A stretch of 64,000 nt of DNA, taken from contig NC_011761.1 of NCBI RefSeq assembly GCF_000021485.1, positions 464,001 through 528,000 on the forward strand. The letters run 5' to 3'. Below are positions 29,358 through 37,953 of this stretch, piece by piece; the stretch's first letter is position 1; the number at the start of each line of letters is the position of its first letter. Source of the stretch: Acidithiobacillus ferrooxidans ATCC 23270 (lineage in GTDB: Bacteria; Pseudomonadota; Gammaproteobacteria; Acidithiobacillales; Acidithiobacillaceae). Below the pieces are notes generated by a model, which was not told the DNA's origin, made no database searches, and was given only the letters and a program-made list of their open reading frames with translations. The translations under genes and the position numbers were made by a program.

Positions 29358-32170
29358 CAGCAGAACTCCCGTGTTTCTCCGGGTAAGGCGAGATTCTCCA
29401 CACAACGGTCGCAAATGTCCGGATGCCCCGCATGGAGACCGATGTCCGGGCGGCGGTGCCAGCAGCGTGCGCACTTCTGGCCATCACTGGGCCGGACCTG
29501 TATGGCGATGCCCGGAAGCGCATCGTCGCAACCCTCCTGGCGCTCTTCGTAGGGGCGCAGGGCACACGCGGAGCTCAGCAGGAAAAAGCGCAGCTCCTCG
29601 CCGAGTGGTGCAAGAAACTCATGCCATTCGCTGTTGGCGTAGAGGGCGACTTCTGCGTCCAGGCCCGAGCCGATCTTTTTCTCCTGACGCAGGGGTTCCA
29701 GTGCGGCGTTGACGGCGTCCCGCAACTGACCGAGCCGTTCCCAGCGTCCCATCAGGACTTCGCTGTCGGCAGGCAGGGGTATTTCCGGATATTGCGCAAA
29801 AAACACGCTGGAGAATGGGCGATTGCCCATCCCGTCCCAGATTTCTTCAGCAGTGAAGCTCAGGATGGGGGCCATCCATACCACCATGGCTTCGAGTATC
29901 TGCCAGAGCACCGTCTGCGCCGAACGCCGCGCCCGCGAGGCTGCGGGGGTGGTGTAGAGGCGATCTTTCAGCACATCCAGATAGAGTCCCCCCAGCTCCA
30001 CCGAGCAAAAGTGGTGCAGACGCTGCTGGACGCGGAGGAATTGATATTCGCTGTAGGCCGCACGAATTTCTTCCTGCAGGAGCGCGGTACGGGCCAGCAT
30101 CCAGCGGTCCATTTCCAGCAGATCCGCCGTGGGCAGGGCGTCCGTGGCTGGATTAAAGTCGTGGGTGTTGCCCAGCATATAGCGGGCCGTATTACGGATG
30201 CGCCGGTAGCTGTCGCCCAGTTGCTGGAGGATGGTGTCGGAGATGGGGATCTCGCTGCGGTAGTCCTCCGATGCCACCCAGAGTCGCAGGATGTCCGCGC
30301 CGTAACGGTCGATGATCGTCTGTGGGGCGATGACGTTGCCCACGGACTTGCTCATCTTCCGGCCTTCGCCATCGACGGTGAAGCCGTGGGTCAGTACCGC
30401 CCGGTAGGGCGCCCTTCCTCGGCTGGCGACGGATTCCAGCAGGGAAGACTGGAACCAGCCGCGATGCTGATCGGAGCCTTCCAGATAAAGGTCGGCGGGG
30501 CTGTGCAACTCAGGCCTCTGCTCCAGTACAAAGGCGTGGGTGCAGCCGGAGTCGAACCAGACGTCGAGAATGTCCGTGACCTTGTGAAAGTGATCGTGGC
30601 CGCAACCGCTGCAGCGCGCATCCGCAGGCAGGAAATCGCTGTCCGGGTGGTTGAACCAGGCATCGACCCCACCCGTTTCCACCGCGCGGGCGATACGTTC
30701 GAAGGTGTCGGCATCGCGTAGGGGCTCGCCGCACCGGGTACAGGAGAAGATCGCGACGGGCACACCCCAGGCCCTTTGCCGGGAGATGCACCAGTCCGGA
30801 CGCTGGTGGACCATGCCGGTGATGCGGTCTTTGCCCCAGTCGGGAATCCACCGGGTGGCTTCGATGGCGCCGATGGCCTTCTCACGCAGGTCATTGGCGC
30901 TCATGCTGATAAACCACTGAGGGGTAGCGCGGAAGAGTAGCGGTGTCTTATGGCGCCAGCAATGGGGGTAACTATGGCGGATCTTCTCGAAATGGAGCAG
31001 GGCATTGCGCCCGCGCAGGAGTTCAGGGATCCGCTCATTGGCCTCCTGTACGGTGATGCCTCCCAGTCCCAGCGGCAGTTCGTCCTGAAAACGGCCGTTG
31101 CCGAGCACGGGACTGTCCACCGGCAGGTGATAACGCCGGGATGCTTCATAATCGTCCGCGCCGTGGGCCGGGGCAGTATGTACGCAGCCGGTGCCCGCTT
31201 CCAGGGTCACATGCCGACCGAGGATGACAGGCACTTCGTAATCCAGGAAGGGGTGTTTGAGGCGGAGGCCCTCCAGCGTCACACCGGCGAACTCTGCCAG
31301 CACCTCCGCTTCCGGGTGACCATAGCGGGCGAGGGCGCTTTCTGCCAGATCTGCGGCGAGGATCAGATGTCGGTTGCCGGAGCGCAGCAATACGTAAGTG
31401 TATTCCGGGTGCAGGGCTACCGCCTGATTGGCGGGCAGAGTCCACGGCGTGGTCGTCCAGATCACCACGCTGGCCTCTATGGGTTCAGCGAGGCCAAGGC
31501 GTTGGCTCAGATCGGGGGCGTCAGCGACGACGAAGGCGACGTCGATGGAAGGATCGCTGCGATCCTGATATTCCACTTCCGCCTCCGCCAGAGCACTGCC
31601 GCAGTCCACACACCAGTGTACCGGCTTGGCACCGCGTACCACCTGGCCGCTCACGGTCAGGCGACCGAGCTCCCGCAGGATATTGGCCTCAGCCTGGAAG
31701 TGCATGGTGAGGTAGGGGTTTCCCCAATCTCCGATGATGCCGAGGCGCTCAAAATCCTGCCGTTGCCCGACAATCTGGCCTTCGGCATAGGCACGGCAGG
31801 CATTGCGGAAGGCCTGGGCACTGACTTTTTCGTCGGGACGCCCCAGTTCCTTTTCCACCTGGATTTCGATGGGCAGCCCGTGGCAGTCCCAGCCCGGCAC
31901 ATATGGCACCCGGAAGCCTTCACTCAGCTTGCTTTTGTTGACGATATCCTTGAGCACCTTGTTGACCGCATGACCGATATGAATCTTGCCGTTGGCGTAG
32001 GGCGGGCCATCATGCAGGATGAACGCGGGGCTTGCGGCACGCGCCTTCTGCAACGCCCCGTATAGATCGTGCTCCTGCCAGCGGGTCAGAGTCGCGGGTT
32101 CACGCTCCGGCAGTTTTCCCTGCATGGGAAAACCGGTTTTAGGAAGGTTGAGGGTCTGCTTATAGTCCAT
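29357..32170 (-). CDS. ileS: Isoleucyl-tRNA synthetase
   Basis: 937 residues (E. coli 938). Class I motifs HIGH (GKIHIGHAVNK) and KMSKS (GRKMSKSVGN); the editing domain CP1 lies between. The C-terminal zinc finger CARCWHRRP...CDRCVENL is of the bacterial type, which is sensitive to mupirocin. It starts 2 nt after the ribF stop and overlaps lspA. Charges tRNA-Ile in the cytoplasm. Confidence 0.98.
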   Translation of the reverse strand: MDYKQTLNLPKTGFPMQGKLPEREPATLTRWQEHDLYGALQKARAASPAFILHDGPPYANGKIHIGHAVNKVLKDIVNKSKLSEGFRVPYVPGWDCHGLPIEIQVEKELGRPDEKVSAQAFRNACRAYAEGQIVGQRQDFERLGIIGDWGNPYLTMHFQAEANILRELGRLTVSGQVVRGAKPVHWCVDCGSALAEAEVEYQDRSDPSIDVAFVVADAPDLSQRLGLAEPIEASVVIWTTTPWTLPANQAVALHPEYTYVLLRSGNRHLILAADLAESALARYGHPEAEVLAEFAGVTLEGLRLKHPFLDYEVPVILGRHVTLEAGTGCVHTAPAHGADDYEASRRYHLPVDSPVLGNGRFQDELPLGLGGITVQEANERIPELLRGRNALLHFEKIRHSYPHCWRHKTPLLFRATPQWFISMSANDLREKAIGAIEATRWIPDWGKDRITGMVHQRPDWCISRQRAWGVPVAIFSCTRCGEPLRDADTFERIARAVETGGVDAWFNHPDSDFLPADARCSGCGHDHFHKVTDILDVWFDSGCTHAFVLEQRPELHSPADLYLEGSDQHRGWFQSSLLESVASRGRAPYRAVLTHGFTVDGEGRKMSKSVGNVIAPQTIIDRYGADILRLWVASEDYRSEIPISDTILQQLGDSYRRIRNTARYMLGNTHDFNPATDALPTADLLEMDRWMLARTALLQEEIRAAYSEYQFLRVQQRLHHFCSVELGGLYLDVLKDRLYTTPAASRARRSAQTVLWQILEAMVVWMAPILSFTAEEIWDGMGNRPFSSVFFAQYPEIPLPADSEVLMGRWERLGQLRDAVNAALEPLRQEKKIGSGLDAEVALYANSEWHEFLAPLGEELRFFLLSSACALRPYEERQEGCDDALPGIAIQVRPSDGQKCARCWHRRPDIGLHAGHPDICDRCVENLALPGETREFC

Positions 32171-32172
32171 GA

Positions 32173-33105
32173 TTATTCAAAGTCCTGGGGATGTTCGGCG
32201 AAAAAGTTCCGGGTGTTCACGACATCGTTGTCGATGGCCGCCTTGAGGGTATCGAGATCCATATATTTCTCTTCGTCCCGCAGCTTGTGGTGCAGCTCCA
32301 CGGAAACCTGCTGTCCGTAGAGGTCGGGGCTGTCCGCATCCAGACAGTGGGCCTCCAGTACCATCTGTTTGCCGCCGACGGTGGGGCGCAGACCGATACT
32401 GACGGCGGCGATCCAGTTTCCTTTCGGACTCAACAGGCGTCCGGCAAAGATACCTTTGACGGGCACCGGGCGACGATTCAGAGGGATGTTGGCGGTCGGG
32501 AAGCCCAGTTCCCGACCTAGATGGTCGCCATGCACGACCCGCCCACAGAGGGCATAGGGACGTCCCAGCCAGGACGCCGCATGGGTCAGGTCGCCGCTCT
32601 GCAGAAAGGCGCGGATGCCGGTGCTGCTGACCCGTTGGCCGTCGAGCAGAAAGGGGGGCTGCTCTTTCACCGAAAACCCATACTGTCGCCCGAAGCGGCT
32701 GAGCATGTCCAGATCACCGCGCCGTCTCGCCCCGAAGCGGAAGTCATGGCCGACGCTCAGCAGCCCGCAGCACAATTGCCTGACCAGTATCTGAGTAATG
32801 AAATCCTCGGCGGGCAGGTTGGCCAGCGCCTGATTGAAGGGCAGGCAAGTGATGCTCTGTACCCCATTGTGGCGGAGTGCCACCACCTTCTCGCGCAAAC
32901 TGCTCAATCGTGGTGGCGCGTCCGCAGCTCGGAAAAACTCCCGGGGAAGGGGCTCGAAGGTGAGCACCGCAGTGGGCAGGCCGCTATCCTGCATGGTTTT
33001 CAGCAGTGCCTGATGGCCGCGATGCACCCCATCGAAATTGCCGATGCTGACTGCCTGAGGCAGGTCAGCGGCGCGGTTGCTGCGGTGGTGGAGGAAGGAA
33101 TGCAT
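32173..33105 (-). CDS. ribF: Bifunctional riboflavin kinase / FAD synthetase
   Basis: 310 residues. The N-terminal FMN adenylyltransferase half has SIGNFDGVHRGHQALL and VGHDFRFGARRRGD; the C-terminal kinase half has GRELGFPTANIPL (the FMN/ATP site PTAN) and VSIGLRPTVGG. It converts riboflavin to FMN and FAD. It lies in the usual murJ-ribF-ileS-lspA order with a DUF2203 gene inserted before it. Confidence 0.96.
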   Translation of the reverse strand: MHSFLHHRSNRAADLPQAVSIGNFDGVHRGHQALLKTMQDSGLPTAVLTFEPLPREFFRAADAPPRLSSLREKVVALRHNGVQSITCLPFNQALANLPAEDFITQILVRQLCCGLLSVGHDFRFGARRRGDLDMLSRFGRQYGFSVKEQPPFLLDGQRVSSTGIRAFLQSGDLTHAASWLGRPYALCGRVVHGDHLGRELGFPTANIPLNRRPVPVKGIFAGRLLSPKGNWIAAVSIGLRPTVGGKQMVLEAHCLDADSPDLYGQQVSVELHHKLRDEEKYMDLDTLKAAIDNDVVNTRNFFAEHPQDFE

Positions 33106-33203
33106 GCGCTTCGGTGTGTCCGGGTTTGCTGAAAAATGCGGTCATCTTAGCCTAAAAATGTGGATTTCCCTAGGTTGGGGCAGCGCCCGCCCTTTCTTTC
33201 TCA

Positions 33204-33656
33204 TCATTCCCCAGCTTCGCCGGCCGTCGCCCAACCCGGCGGATGTTCCCGCAATATGTCCAGCAGGGGGCGGCGCTGGCCAAATCCCTGGTCGTGGCCA
33301 TGATAGAAGCTCAGGGCGGCTTCGGGGTACCGCCAGCATACATACCCATCGCCGGTGTCGAAGTCGATCAACCAAAGGCCGGAAACGACCACGCCCAGTC
33401 TTTCCATCTTGTTGATCCATCGCTGAACGATCGCTTCGTAGTCGCCCTCGTAGCGGGTCAGCGCCGCGCGGTTCTCCACGCTGGCGCGCATGGCATCGAG
33501 TACCGGCGCCAACTCATCGTAAGCCTGGGCGGTAATGACACGGACCAGGGGAAAAACGGCCTCTGCTTCGCGCAGGGAAAATACTTTCACCTGGCCGGGC
33601 CGTTGAATAGCAAAGACTGTATCCCCATGTCCATGTGGTCCATCTGAATCAGACAT
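33204..33656 (-). CDS. DUF2203-like protein
   Basis: 150 residues from ATG 33656, which has GGAGG 7 nt upstream and overlaps the murJ 3' end by 8 nt. A VFSLREAEAVFPLVRVITAQ helix, then WLIDFDTGDGYVCWRYPE and a YHGHDQGFGQRRPL ending, match the DUF2203 pattern (short protein with a helical hairpin and a His-rich tail). Function unknown. The tight overlap places it in the cell-wall/flavin operon. Confidence 0.65.
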   Translation of the reverse strand: MSDSDGPHGHGDTVFAIQRPGQVKVFSLREAEAVFPLVRVITAQAYDELAPVLDAMRASVENRAALTRYEGDYEAIVQRWINKMERLGVVVSGLWLIDFDTGDGYVCWRYPEAALSFYHGHDQGFGQRRPLLDILREHPPGWATAGEAGE

Positions 33657-35202
33657 GCATAGACCTCCGTCTGTATAAGTCGCGCAGTTCCCCGATGCCG
33701 AGCCACCATCCACCCATAAGGTATAAAACGGCAGCGAGAATCACCAGGCCGAGCACCCGTAACAGCCGTTCCCAGAGTGGCAGCGATAGCCAGAGGGGCG
33801 TATCTCCCCGCAGATACAGCAGGACGATCCCCATGAGCAAGGCTAACCCTCCGGTTTTCAGCAAAAAGACTCGCCAGCCCGGCTGCGCCTGATAAATTCC
33901 GTCGCGCCGCAGACGACGCCAGAGCATCAAGGCGTTGACCAAGGCCGCCGTACTGGTTGCCAGAGCCAGGCCCAGTTGCTGCAACGGCCAGGCCAGGATA
34001 AGACTGATACCCATGTTGACGACGACACTGATCATGGCGAAACGCACCGGTGTGCGCGTATTCTGATGAGCGTAGAAGGCTGGAGCGAGTACCCGTGCCG
34101 CAATGATCGGCAGGATACCGAGGCCATAACCTATCAGGCTCAAGGCGCTTTGCCGCGCATCTTCCGCCGTGTAGGCCCCATAACGAAACAGACTGATCAG
34201 CAAGGGCTGGGCCAGAATGAGCAAGCCGACGGTAGCGGGCAGTCCGATGAGCCAGGTGAGACGCAGGGCCCAGTCCAGCGTTTGCGGGAATCGCGGCGAA
34301 CGCTCTGCCGCCTGGCGGGAGAGCAGCGGCAGCACGACTGTCCCCAAAGCCACTCCGAAGACGCCCAGGGGAAACTCCACCAGGCGATCGGAGTAATACA
34401 GATAGGACACTACATTGGCCCCCACCAGGGAGGCGAGGATGGTGTTCAGAAACAGGTTGATCTGCGCTACCGAGGCGCCGAAGGCCGCAGGCCCCATCAA
34501 GCGCAGTAGCTGGCGAACGCCGGGATCGCGGCGCCGCAGGCGCGGCCAGTGCAGGTACCCGACCCGCCTGAGCGCGGGCAGTTGAAAAAGCAACTGCACC
34601 ACCCCGCCGATAAGCACCCCCCAGGCCACCGCTATGGCGGGTTGTTGCAGGTGCGGCGCCCAGAAGACGGCTGCGGCGATGATGCTGAGGTTCAGGAATA
34701 CCGGCGTAAAGGCGGGTACCGTAAAATGTCCATAAGTGTTGAGTACACCGCCGGCCAGCGCGACCAGCGAAATAAAGAAAAGGTAGGGAAAAGTGATGCG
34801 CAGCAGTTCTACGGTGAGGTGAAACTTGTCCGGATTGTCTGCGAAACCGGGGGCGATGGCATAGACAACGGCGCTGGCCCCCAGCATCCCGACGATGGTA
34901 ACGATCGCCAGCGCAAGGGCCAGCCACCCGGCCACATCGGCGACAAACGCCCGGGTCTCGCTGGCCGGGCGTGTAGCCCGATATTCCCCCAGCACCGGGA
35001 TGAAAGACTGGGAGAAGGCCCCTTCACCGAACAGGCGCCGGAACAGGTTGGGAACGCGGAATGCCACGAAAAACGCATCCGCCATCTCTCCTGCGCCAAA
35101 GAGTCGCGCCAGAATCACGTCGCGGGCAAAGCCCAACAGGCGTGACACCATAGTGTTGCCGCCGACCTTGAGCAGGCTGCGCAGGGGGTGGTGGCCGCTC
35201 AT
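33649..35202 (-). CDS. murJ: Lipid II flippase MurJ
   Basis: About 517 residues from ATG 35202 (MSGHHPLRSLLKVGGNT), with some 14 hydrophobic segments. MurJ/MviN hallmarks: MVSRLLGFARDVILARLFGAG near the N-terminus, AFRVPNLFRRLFGEGAFSQ, and PAFYAHQNTRTPV later. It flips lipid II for peptidoglycan synthesis. No clear ribosome site precedes 35202, and longer in-frame starts exist (up to 35379), so the start is uncertain. Confidence 0.93.
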   Translation of the reverse strand: MSGHHPLRSLLKVGGNTMVSRLLGFARDVILARLFGAGEMADAFFVAFRVPNLFRRLFGEGAFSQSFIPVLGEYRATRPASETRAFVADVAGWLALALAIVTIVGMLGASAVVYAIAPGFADNPDKFHLTVELLRITFPYLFFISLVALAGGVLNTYGHFTVPAFTPVFLNLSIIAAAVFWAPHLQQPAIAVAWGVLIGGVVQLLFQLPALRRVGYLHWPRLRRRDPGVRQLLRLMGPAAFGASVAQINLFLNTILASLVGANVVSYLYYSDRLVEFPLGVFGVALGTVVLPLLSRQAAERSPRFPQTLDWALRLTWLIGLPATVGLLILAQPLLISLFRYGAYTAEDARQSALSLIGYGLGILPIIAARVLAPAFYAHQNTRTPVRFAMISVVVNMGISLILAWPLQQLGLALATSTAALVNALMLWRRLRRDGIYQAQPGWRVFLLKTGGLALLMGIVLLYLRGDTPLWLSLPLWERLLRVLGLVILAAVLYLMGGWWLGIGELRDLYRRRSMHV

Positions 35203-35527
35203 GAGGACGGGGGATATGGGGGATTGGGCATCATCGCTGGATGATGGCATGGGGACGGGAGGACGCCAAGAGCGTCGCCCTGACCACACACAGGATACCG
35301 GTAGGGTTCGCCGCCTTTTACCCTGCGCATTCGCTACGATAGATCCGCTGGTCAGCAGCGTTGTGCCAGGGCGGGGCACGGTAACCGTGCGTTCCGCTGG
35401 GCGGCATGGTGCGGTGACCTTGAAACCCGGCAGCGTCGCCGCTGGCGGACAGGTCGTCGACCATTACGTCGGAGCGATGGCTCCGCCCGTCATCTTCTGG
35501 CGCCTGCTCTGGATGTGTCCGTGGGTG
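35203..35527. other. Intergenic stretch upstream of murJ
   Basis: No convincing gene, RNA or terminator was seen in these 325 bp. In many relatives rpsT is divergent from murJ here; no S20 sequence is present. The DNA is GC-rich and has a short inverted repeat near 35380 (GGGGCACGGTAACCGTGCG). Confidence 0.5.
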
Positions 35528-35896
35528 TTAAGGCTGACGCGCTTGCCCTTCGGCCTTCGGGGGCCGGATCAGTAACGGCGCGGGAGCCGACACGATGGCC
35601 TTGTCACTCCGACGGAGATCTGTTTCCACCGGGCAGGCAGGCCGACGATGATGGCGCGCATACAACCGTTCCCAGTCGCGGCGGGTCTCCGCGGGTTTGG
35701 CGCGCGCCAGCGCCAGCATGGCAAAGCCATCGTCATCCCAGCCGCAGTCGCTCAGCACATCCTCGGGCCAGCGTTGCATGTATGCGTCGCGCATGATCCT
35801 TCTGCCCAGTTCGGCGAGATCCTCCGGCACTCCCTGAGCCAATGCCCGCGCTTTCCATTCATCCCATTCAAACAGCATCTCTTCAGAATCTGTCAT
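35528..35896 (-). CDS. Acidic N-terminal hypothetical protein
   Basis: 122 residues from ATG 35896 with CAGGAG upstream. The first 90 residues are Trp/Asp/Glu rich and probably helical (MLFEWDEWKARA, QRWPEDVLSDCGWDDDGFAML); the last 30 are a Pro/Ala tail. No family was recognised. It stands alone between murJ and yicC, on the murJ strand. Confidence 0.55.
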   Translation of the reverse strand: MTDSEEMLFEWDEWKARALAQGVPEDLAELGRRIMRDAYMQRWPEDVLSDCGWDDDGFAMLALARAKPAETRRDWERLYARHHRRPACPVETDLRRSDKAIVSAPAPLLIRPPKAEGQARQP

Positions 35897-36145
35897 GTGG
35901 CACGCTCCTGTAGTTACATCGATACCCTGGCCCGCGAACCCGATGCGTCGATCACCCCGGTCAGGCGCCCCGGTTTTTTTCGATATAGCTGTTTAGGTGT
36001 AGTTCGGGATCCCGGCGGCGTCAAGGTGGCTTGCGCGTATTTTGTACATGGCAGGCCGGCGAGGATGTCGCCGGACGGGCGGCCGTATGCTAACTTTACC
36101 GGAGGAAGCCCGTTTTCCGCGGGATGGTGCTGGAGATCCGTCAAA

Positions 36146-37009
36146 ATGATACGCAGTATGACCGGGTTCGCCCGTTGTGAAAGTCGTGGGGCCTGGGGCA
36201 CACTGGCCTGGGAGTTGCGTACTGTAAATCACCGTTTTCTGGACGTCGGTTTGCGCCTTCCCGAGGGCTTGGGCGCCCTTGAAGCAGCGGTGCGGACCCG
36301 CCTGCAAAAAACGCTGGCGCGCGGTCGGGTGGACGCCTGGTTACGTTTTCAGCCTGCTGCCGGCGGGTCATTATGCCTCAACACGGCACTGGCGACGGAG
36401 TTGCGCGGACTTTACGGGGAATTGGCGGATATATGGGAATTTGAAGAAACCGCCTTCAACCCTTGGGATGTACTGCGCTGGCCGGGCATGGTGCAGGCCT
36501 CCGGCATCGATACGGAGGCGCTGGAGGCGGAAGTACTTGCGCTGCTGGACACCGCGCTGACCGGATTGCAGGAGGCACGCGAGCGGGAAGGCGCCGCCCT
36601 GACGCAACTGCTGCTCAGTCGCGTCGATGCCATTGCGGGGCAGACTGCGGCGCTGCGTGATCACCTGCCACACCTGGAAAAGGCGTTGCGCGAACGTTTG
36701 CAGGCCCGCTTGCACGATTCGGCACAGCAGGTGGATGCAGGGCGCTGGGAGCAGGAGTTGCTCTTCTATCTGCAACGTCAGGATGTAGCCGAGGAGTTGG
36801 ACCGTCTGGATACCCATCTGGCGGAATTACGGCGTGTTTTACAGCGGCGGGAGGCGGCGGGACGACGCCTCGATTTCCTCATGCAGGAGCTCAATCGCGA
36901 GGCCAACACCCTCGCTTCCAAGGCCGGAGACAGCCAGGTAACCTTTGCTTCGGTAGAGCTGAAAGTGCTCATCGAACAGATGCGGGAGCAGGTGCAGAAT
37001 GTGGAGTGA
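36146..37009 (+). CDS. yicC: YicC-family endoribonuclease
   Basis: 287 residues with the YicC_N domain start MIRSMTGFARCESR and LRTVNHRFLDVGLRLPEGL, and the C-terminal DUF1732 ending RRLDFLMQELNREANTLASK...KVLIEQMREQVQN. E. coli YicC is an RNase acting on sRNA/mRNA, and the family sits before gmk widely. Start ATG 36146 has GGAG about 10 nt upstream. The preceding 249 bp contain a perfect 7-bp hairpin (CCGGCGA / TCGCCGG near 36058-36076) but no gene. It is followed 6 bp later by gmk. Confidence 0.92.
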   Translation: MIRSMTGFARCESRGAWGTLAWELRTVNHRFLDVGLRLPEGLGALEAAVRTRLQKTLARGRVDAWLRFQPAAGGSLCLNTALATELRGLYGELADIWEFEETAFNPWDVLRWPGMVQASGIDTEALEAEVLALLDTALTGLQEAREREGAALTQLLLSRVDAIAGQTAALRDHLPHLEKALRERLQARLHDSAQQVDAGRWEQELLFYLQRQDVAEELDRLDTHLAELRRVLQRREAAGRRLDFLMQELNREANTLASKAGDSQVTFASVELKVLIEQMREQVQNVE

Positions 37010-37015
37010 AAGTCA

Positions 37016-37654
37016 ATGACGGGGGGAGCGGAACGCGGTATCCTGTGGATTATTTCGGCACCCAGCGGTGCGGGAAAGACCAGTCTGGCCCGGGCGCTGG
37101 TGGCGGCGACCCCGCAATTGCGCAGCTCCGTCTCTTACACCACACGGCCCCCGCGACCGGGCGAGGCAGAGGGAGCGGACTATCACTTCGTTTCCATGGA
37201 GGCCTTCACGGCCATGGCGGAGCGGGGCGAGTTTCTGGAGTATGCCCGGGTGCATGGCAATGGTTATGGCACTAGTGAACCTTGGGTGAAGAGTCAGCTG
37301 TTCGCCGGGACCGACTGCCTGCTGGAGATCGACTGGCAAGGTGCGCGGCAGGTGCGGGAAAGACTGCCGGGGCAGGCGGTCAGTATTTTTATCCTGCCGC
37401 CGTCTGTCGCCGCTTTGGCGGAACGTCTGCGTGGCCGTGGCCAGGATTCGGAGACGGTCATTGCGCGCAGGCTGGCGGCAGCACGTGAAGAGCTGTTGCA
37501 TTATGATGAGTTTGATTATCTGGTGGTGAATGACCATTTCCAGGATGCGTTAGCCGACTTGCAAAGCATTGTCCATGCGGAACATCTGCGGCTGGGTTAT
37601 CAGCAGCATGCCCAGCATCAACGATTGAAGAATCTCCTCGGTATTAACAGTTAA
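37016..37654 (+). CDS. gmk: Guanylate kinase
   Basis: 212 residues. P-loop SAPSGAGKTS, GMP-binding SYTTRPPRPGE and DYHFV, and the lid region. Phosphorylates GMP to GDP and so feeds GTP and (p)ppGpp pools, which fits its neighbours rpoZ and spoT. Start ATG 37016 lies 6 bp after yicC. Confidence 0.97.
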   Translation: MTGGAERGILWIISAPSGAGKTSLARALVAATPQLRSSVSYTTRPPRPGEAEGADYHFVSMEAFTAMAERGEFLEYARVHGNGYGTSEPWVKSQLFAGTDCLLEIDWQGARQVRERLPGQAVSIFILPPSVAALAERLRGRGQDSETVIARRLAAAREELLHYDEFDYLVVNDHFQDALADLQSIVHAEHLRLGYQQHAQHQRLKNLLGINS

Positions 37655-37677
37655 ATTGACAAAAGGGTGAATAGACG

Positions 37678-37953
37678 ATGGCACGAGTAACAGTAGAAGA
37701 TTGTCTGGAGCATGTGGACAATCGTTTTGAATTAACTTTGGTGGCGGCGCGACGGGCGCGGCAATTGGCCTCCGGCGCTGCGCCGGAAGTGGAGCCGGGA
37801 CGTGACAAAAATACGGTCATAGCTCTGCGCGAAGTGGCCGCCGGCAAGGTGAGCCGGGCGATTCTGGACGAGCAGATGCCGCCACCGTTACCCAACTTCC
37901 CCGGTGCAGCGAACCGCGAGGCAACTGGAGCTGAGGATGCCGCTGGCGAGTGA
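37678..37953 (+). CDS. rpoZ: RNA polymerase omega subunit
   Basis: 91 residues beginning [19 protein letters not shown], the family signature; RARQL and [14 protein letters not shown] follow. Omega aids polymerase assembly and forms part of a ppGpp site in proteobacterial enzymes. A Pro/Ala-rich tail after residue 70 overlaps the spoT start by 17 nt. Confidence 0.96.
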   Translation: MARVTVEDCLEHVDNRFELTLVAARRARQLASGAAPEVEPGRDKNTVIALREVAAGKVSRAILDEQMPPPLPNFPGAANREATGAEDAAGE

